This document shows, in pieces, positions 61,501 through 64,000 of a stretch of DNA of 64,000 bases. The stretch is from contig CM046311.1 in NCBI GenBank assembly GCA_025267735.1, positions 33,952,895 to 34,016,894 of the forward strand, written 5' to 3'. The stretch's first letter is position 1. Each line of letters opens with the position of its first letter. The position numbers were made by a program, and so were the translations under genes. The stretch is from Mactra quadrangularis (Eukaryota; Mollusca; Bivalvia; Venerida; Mactridae). The notes under the pieces were generated by a model, which was not told the DNA's origin, did no database searches, and saw only the letters and a list, made by a program, of their open reading frames with translations.

Positions 61501-63611
61501 TATGAACCGGTACCCCCTTCAAAACACATTAGATTCCAAATCCTGGTGTGTTACCAACTGCACTACTGACCCAAGTTGAAAAAATTTGAATCATCAAGAT
61601 GTACTAGGTGTGAAGAGAGGGTTATTACCTGGATGTTGGCAGGATCCTTGTAAGACTCATCACTAGCAATCTGTAACTTCTCTTGTAACCAATTCTCCAT
61701 TTCATCAGCATCTCGTGAAAACTGTTGTAAAGTTTGAGCTTCACCAAGTTTAGAACGATTATCTATCAATGCATCCTTTAGTTTAGACCATCTGGAAATA
61801 TAGATGAGAAATGCATGAATCATCTGGTTTCATTTCTTATCAGGTTTAGTGTGGCGACTCAGTCACCTAACCAGCTTCTGTAGACACTTTTTTTAATATA
61901 TACATAATTACCCTTCCGCAAAGAGTTAACAACTTATTCCTCTACTAATGATGAAAATTGACATTAAATATCAAATTTTCAAGAAGGGCATAACCAACTG
62001 TGGTCTGAATTTGGACCCAGAATCTCCATATAAAATCATGCACTCTGTCATGTCTCAAAGGGTCAAGCTTTATTACAAACACTGTCTATTTAGAACAGGA
62101 ACTTCAATAACTCATGTATCATTAATTCCATCCTCCAACCACAAGTTGGTTTTTATTTGATTTTAACTTTGTGTCAATACAAATGATAGGTCATTTAAGC
62201 TAGCTTCCTGGACTTTAGTCTACAGCCAGCAATCACAAGGCAGATGACTTCTCCACATACAATATGAGGTTACTTTAAACATATTTTATTGTCAAATAGT
62301 TAACAAAGATAATATACAACAATGACAATTACATATGTACAAAAATGACAATGGCGTCTGGCCACAAGTTCTCACAACTCAGTTACGGCCATTCCCCGAC
62401 ATATATTTACAAAAATAAACCTGTCTTTGACTGTATTGTGGTTCGGTTAAGTTAACATAATTAATATATTATGATTTATATATGTTATGAAATGAAATAG
62501 GAAAAAGAATTGAATATGTTGAAAATTTATATTAAGATTGTTTTTGTGATGCACGAGTGTCAGCCGGGAAAAGGGTATAAATAATAACTAACCACATGAG
62601 GTTAACAGACATTATTAACAAACTTTCATGGATGGGTAAAACCAAGTCAAGGTGGGTTTCCAACAAACGAACCCTTCAAACACTAGATTTAAAATCCTTA
62701 GAACAGTCTACTGCCCCATGACCCAAGAACTCCAGTCTTCTAGATACTAACCTATCAAGTACAGCATCTCTCTTATCTTCAATAGCATCAGCATCATAAT
62801 GTTCTCCTCCTATCAATTGATCAGCAAATACTTGTAGAGCTTGGATCTTCTCTTGCTGTAAAATATATATAGACAGGCATATATTATAACAGTAATTTAA
62901 CAGTAAAACATTCACATTTAAATCATTTATGAACAATGGAAATATAACTTTGAAAACAAAATATTTGTTTCAAGGGTGATATCAGCCAACACTGATTTAC
63001 CTGGCTACTAATGGTCCAATCAAAATTTTCAACATTGTCCCCACCAACATGGACCCCAAATATACCAAACACCTATTGGCCCCTAATTTCATACAAACAA
63101 CCTACCTAGCTGCTAATGGCCCGATCAAAATCTTCATGTTTTTAATTAGACTTTCAACATTGTCCCTGTCATCCCGATTTCTTTCTATACCTAACCCATA
63201 CTGGCCCCTTATAACCCCTATTTTCATACACTAAACTCACCTGTCTACCGATTGCTCTTTGGAAAGCTTTATGTTTCTTAATCAGACTTTCAACAGGGCC
63301 CCCGCCAACCTGAACCCCATAATATACCAAACCCGTACTGGCTCCTTATTTCACAAAAAACAACCTGAACCCCTAATATACCAAACCCCTACTGGCTCAA
63401 TATTTCACAAAAACAACCTACCTGACTACTGATAGCCCTATCGAAATCTTCATGCTTCTTAATCAGACTTTCAACATTGTCCCCGTCAACTTGATCGCCT
63501 GATAAGAAAGCTTCTCTTGATGCCATCCAGTACTCAGCTTGTTCACAATCACGATAGAATAATTGTAATTCTAAACATTGATCTAACTTCATTCTTCGCT
63601 GTATCCAAGCT
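40574..63611 (-). CDS. SPTAN1: Alpha-spectrin, non-erythroid type, C-terminal 21 exons
   Basis: Exons, in gene order: 63422-63611, 62752-62855, 61629-61791, 60734-60818, 60073-60257, 59375-59589, 58620-58718, 56177-56297, 55553-55674, 54889-55120, 54178-54414, 51032-51168, 50036-50225, 49290-49469, 48498-48610, 43759-43813, 43265-43359, 42603-42758, 41957-42103, 41333-41480, 40574-40699. All have GT-AG borders and the phases join into 1,032 residues; the 5' part lies beyond the window. Visible are triple-helical spectrin repeats (about repeats 14-20), with [12 protein letters not shown] and [14 protein letters not shown], then the EF-hand domain: [12 protein letters not shown] (canonical), [12 protein letters not shown] (canonical) and a degenerate third/fourth pair ending in MFVN. 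Alpha-spectrin pairs with beta-spectrin in the membrane skeleton. Similarity to the vertebrate alpha-II protein is very high near the C terminus. Confidence 0.97.
42236..42515 (-). repeat. tRNA-derived SINE, family 2, spectrin intron
   Basis: On the - strand the head reads ATTGGCTAGCTCAGTTGGTA, a full A box; the family 2 body follows. Confidence 0.68.
43600..43685 (-). repeat. tRNA-like SINE head, spectrin intron
   Basis: On the - strand it has an A-box-like GGCTTGCTGAGTTTG and B box GGTTCGATTC. It is open in one frame but is not an exon, because the flanking spectrin exons join without a gap (LEATK then KKAVEV). Confidence 0.5.
44575..44730 (-). repeat. SINE family 3, partial
   Basis: The body (GTATTCAACACATATTTAGG, ACGACGACCAGC) matches 50287-50500; the tRNA-like head is missing here. 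Confidence 0.5.
46363..46575 (-). repeat. tRNA-derived SINE, family 2, headless
   Basis: Full body (CACCATAGCAACACATTGTA, GTCAGTGACTGACAACTGCC) after a (GTTT)n run; no clear tRNA-like head. Confidence 0.6.
49800..49995 (-). repeat. tRNA-derived SINE, family 1, old copy
   Basis: Diverged but in the same order: CTACAAGGCCTGCAACTTCT, then GGTTATAACC, then TCTAAATCCC and a decayed A box. Confidence 0.55.
50287..50500 (-). repeat. tRNA-derived SINE, family 3
   Basis: The head on the - strand has an A-box-like TGACATAGTGGTTAGCA and B-box-like GGTTTGAGCCC; the body is shared with 44575-44730. Confidence 0.55.
51241..51505 (-). repeat. tRNA-derived SINE, family 2, spectrin intron
   Basis: Family 2 body (ACACATTGTATAGGATATAT, GTGACTGACAACTGCACTAC) with a decayed head. 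Confidence 0.6.
51990..52515. repeat. ~160-bp tandem repeat in spectrin intron
   Basis: Four starts of the motif GAAACATAAAATTTTGGG (or a close variant) at 52002, 52162, 52327 and 52451, so spacings are 160, 165 and 124 bp. The last unit is shortened. Units are well diverged, so the array is old. Confidence 0.7.
52668..52850 (-). repeat. tRNA-derived SINE, family 2, partial
   Basis: GGTTCAACACCTTAGTAACA and GGAAAGGCTAAATTTCTGGA match the family; the head is absent and there is a short internal duplication. Confidence 0.5.
57361..57622 (-). repeat. Diverged tRNA-derived SINE, family 2 type
   Basis: The body is only partly recognisable, but the head on the - strand keeps GGTTAGCTCAGTCAGTTG and a decayed B box. 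Confidence 0.45.
59648..59800 (-). repeat. tRNA-derived SINE, family 2, partial
   Basis: TTTAACGCCTTAGCAACACA and TGACAACTGCCATACATAAT belong to the family; the middle is deleted and the head is lost. Confidence 0.55.
60315..60545 (+). repeat. tRNA-like core element, as inside 33886-34184
   Basis: AGGAGCAGTGGTCCAGTGGA followed by a B-box-like GGTTCAAAGCCC and the body CACTGCTAATTTCCTT match the interior of the element at 33886-34184. The long inverted ends are not seen here apart from a short GTCCACTGAACAT tail. Confidence 0.6.
61309..61578 (-). repeat. tRNA-derived SINE, family 1, spectrin intron
   Basis: A complete copy in family order, with body AACCCTGTCAACACATTTTG and a decayed tRNA-like head at the right end. 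Confidence 0.65.
61843..62064 (-). repeat. tRNA-derived SINE, family 1, old copy
   Basis: TTCCGCAAAGAGTTAACAAC, ATTGACATTAAATATCAAAT and CAAGAAGGGCATAACC follow the family order; strongly diverged. Confidence 0.5.
62158..62735 (-). repeat. tRNA-derived SINE, family 1, split by an insertion
   Basis: The body part (62158-62272) and the head part (62605-62735) belong to one SINE that a 323-bp sequence interrupts. Confidence 0.55.
62273..62595 (-). mobile_element. 323-bp insertion with 9-bp target duplication
   Basis: It is flanked by ATGAGGTTA at 62264-62272 and 62596-62604. Read on the - strand it ends with CAATAAAATATGTTTAAAG, that is, with a polyadenylation-like signal near the 3' end. This fits a retroposed transcript or short retroelement. 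I recognise no protein in it. Confidence 0.5.
63001..63309 (-). repeat. Partial copies of a spectrin exon end with donor
   Basis: Three decayed copies of the last ~70-80 bases of the exon 63422-63611, each with its splice donor, start at 63001, 63106 and 63241. Flanking intron text (AATATACCAAAC, TACTGGC) is duplicated with them. The copy at 63241-63309 keeps an open frame ([18 protein letters not shown]) and GTGAGT; the copy at 63106 has a frameshift; that at 63001 lacks an internal piece. Confidence 0.75.
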
Positions 63612-64000
63612 CTACAAAAGAACCATATCATATATTCATGGGCAAAAATTCAAAATTTGTGAAATATCTGAATTTCAGCAGTTTTTACATAGGAGAAAAA
63701 TCCTTTTGAGTACCAAAGATTTGGAAATTCTGGACCAGTTCTAAAACATTTTATCTATGCAAATTGTAAAACACTGTCTTTTGTACAGAGTGATTGGAAA
63801 TATAAAAACAAGAGTAACTGAAAATAGAAACAAATTATGAGCATTTTGTGGGCGGTTATGACAGTGAAGTGACTTATTATTTCTCTTCTTCCTGGGTCTA
63901 AAGGCTGACTGCAGCATGATATTGAGCCCAAAAATGACTATACAACTTCTTTTACCCTAAATTTAAATATCTAAAATACTTTTTTTTAATTTAACTTAAT
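63612..64000 (-). other. Spectrin intron at the window edge
   Basis: Intronic sequence upstream of the exon 63422-63611. The next exon is outside the window. No repeat recognised. Confidence 0.6.

Overview
The window is nuclear DNA of an animal. It is AT-rich, has GT-AG introns, tRNA-derived SINEs, inverted-repeat transposons and minisatellites. The B-box gene family, the bivalve-style repeats and the very conserved alpha-spectrin suggest a lophotrochozoan, most likely a bivalve mollusc. The species cannot be fixed from the sequence alone.

Left part (1-39,400): a tandem cluster of four intact paralogues on the + strand (4089-9289, 14218-16963, 20755-23603, 35047-37927). The first bases look like the 3' end of a fifth copy lying upstream. 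Each gene has two coding exons: a short exon with two B-box zinc fingers and no RING, then a long exon with a coiled coil and a C-terminal NHL-like beta-propeller (559-567 residues). All four use the same gtaagt donor and the same intron phase. The duplicated unit carries its flanks: a 53-bp minisatellite, two adjacent tRNA-derived SINEs, a conserved proximal 5' flank, and a 3' flank with a small inverted-repeat element. Shared insertions and sequence differences show that the copies are mosaics. Copy 4 looks like copy 3 in its 5' half and like copy 2 in its 3' half. Copy 3 lost the ancestral start codon and uses one made by a V-to-M change.

Between copies 3 and 4 (24-31 kb) is a stretch that is not part of the duplicated unit. 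It holds a terminal C2H2 zinc-finger exon directly behind a ~52-bp minisatellite, several palindromes and MITEs, and an intron-less 318-residue gene (29665-30621) with two B-box-like fingers and two RVxF-type motifs. Between copies 1 and 2 are relics of a Tc1/mariner transposase and a non-LTR retrotransposon.

Right part (40,574-64,000): the last 21 coding exons of a non-erythroid alpha-spectrin gene (SPTAN1 type) on the - strand. They encode 1,032 C-terminal residues, namely spectrin repeats and the C-terminal EF-hand domain, and every exon phase agrees. The 5' part of the gene lies beyond the right edge. Its introns carry many SINE copies, a nested insertion with a 9-bp target duplication, and a series of partial copies of one spectrin exon with its splice donor. 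Spectrin and the B-box cluster are convergent, and the duplicated 3' flank of copy 4 reaches to within about 1 kb of the spectrin stop codon.
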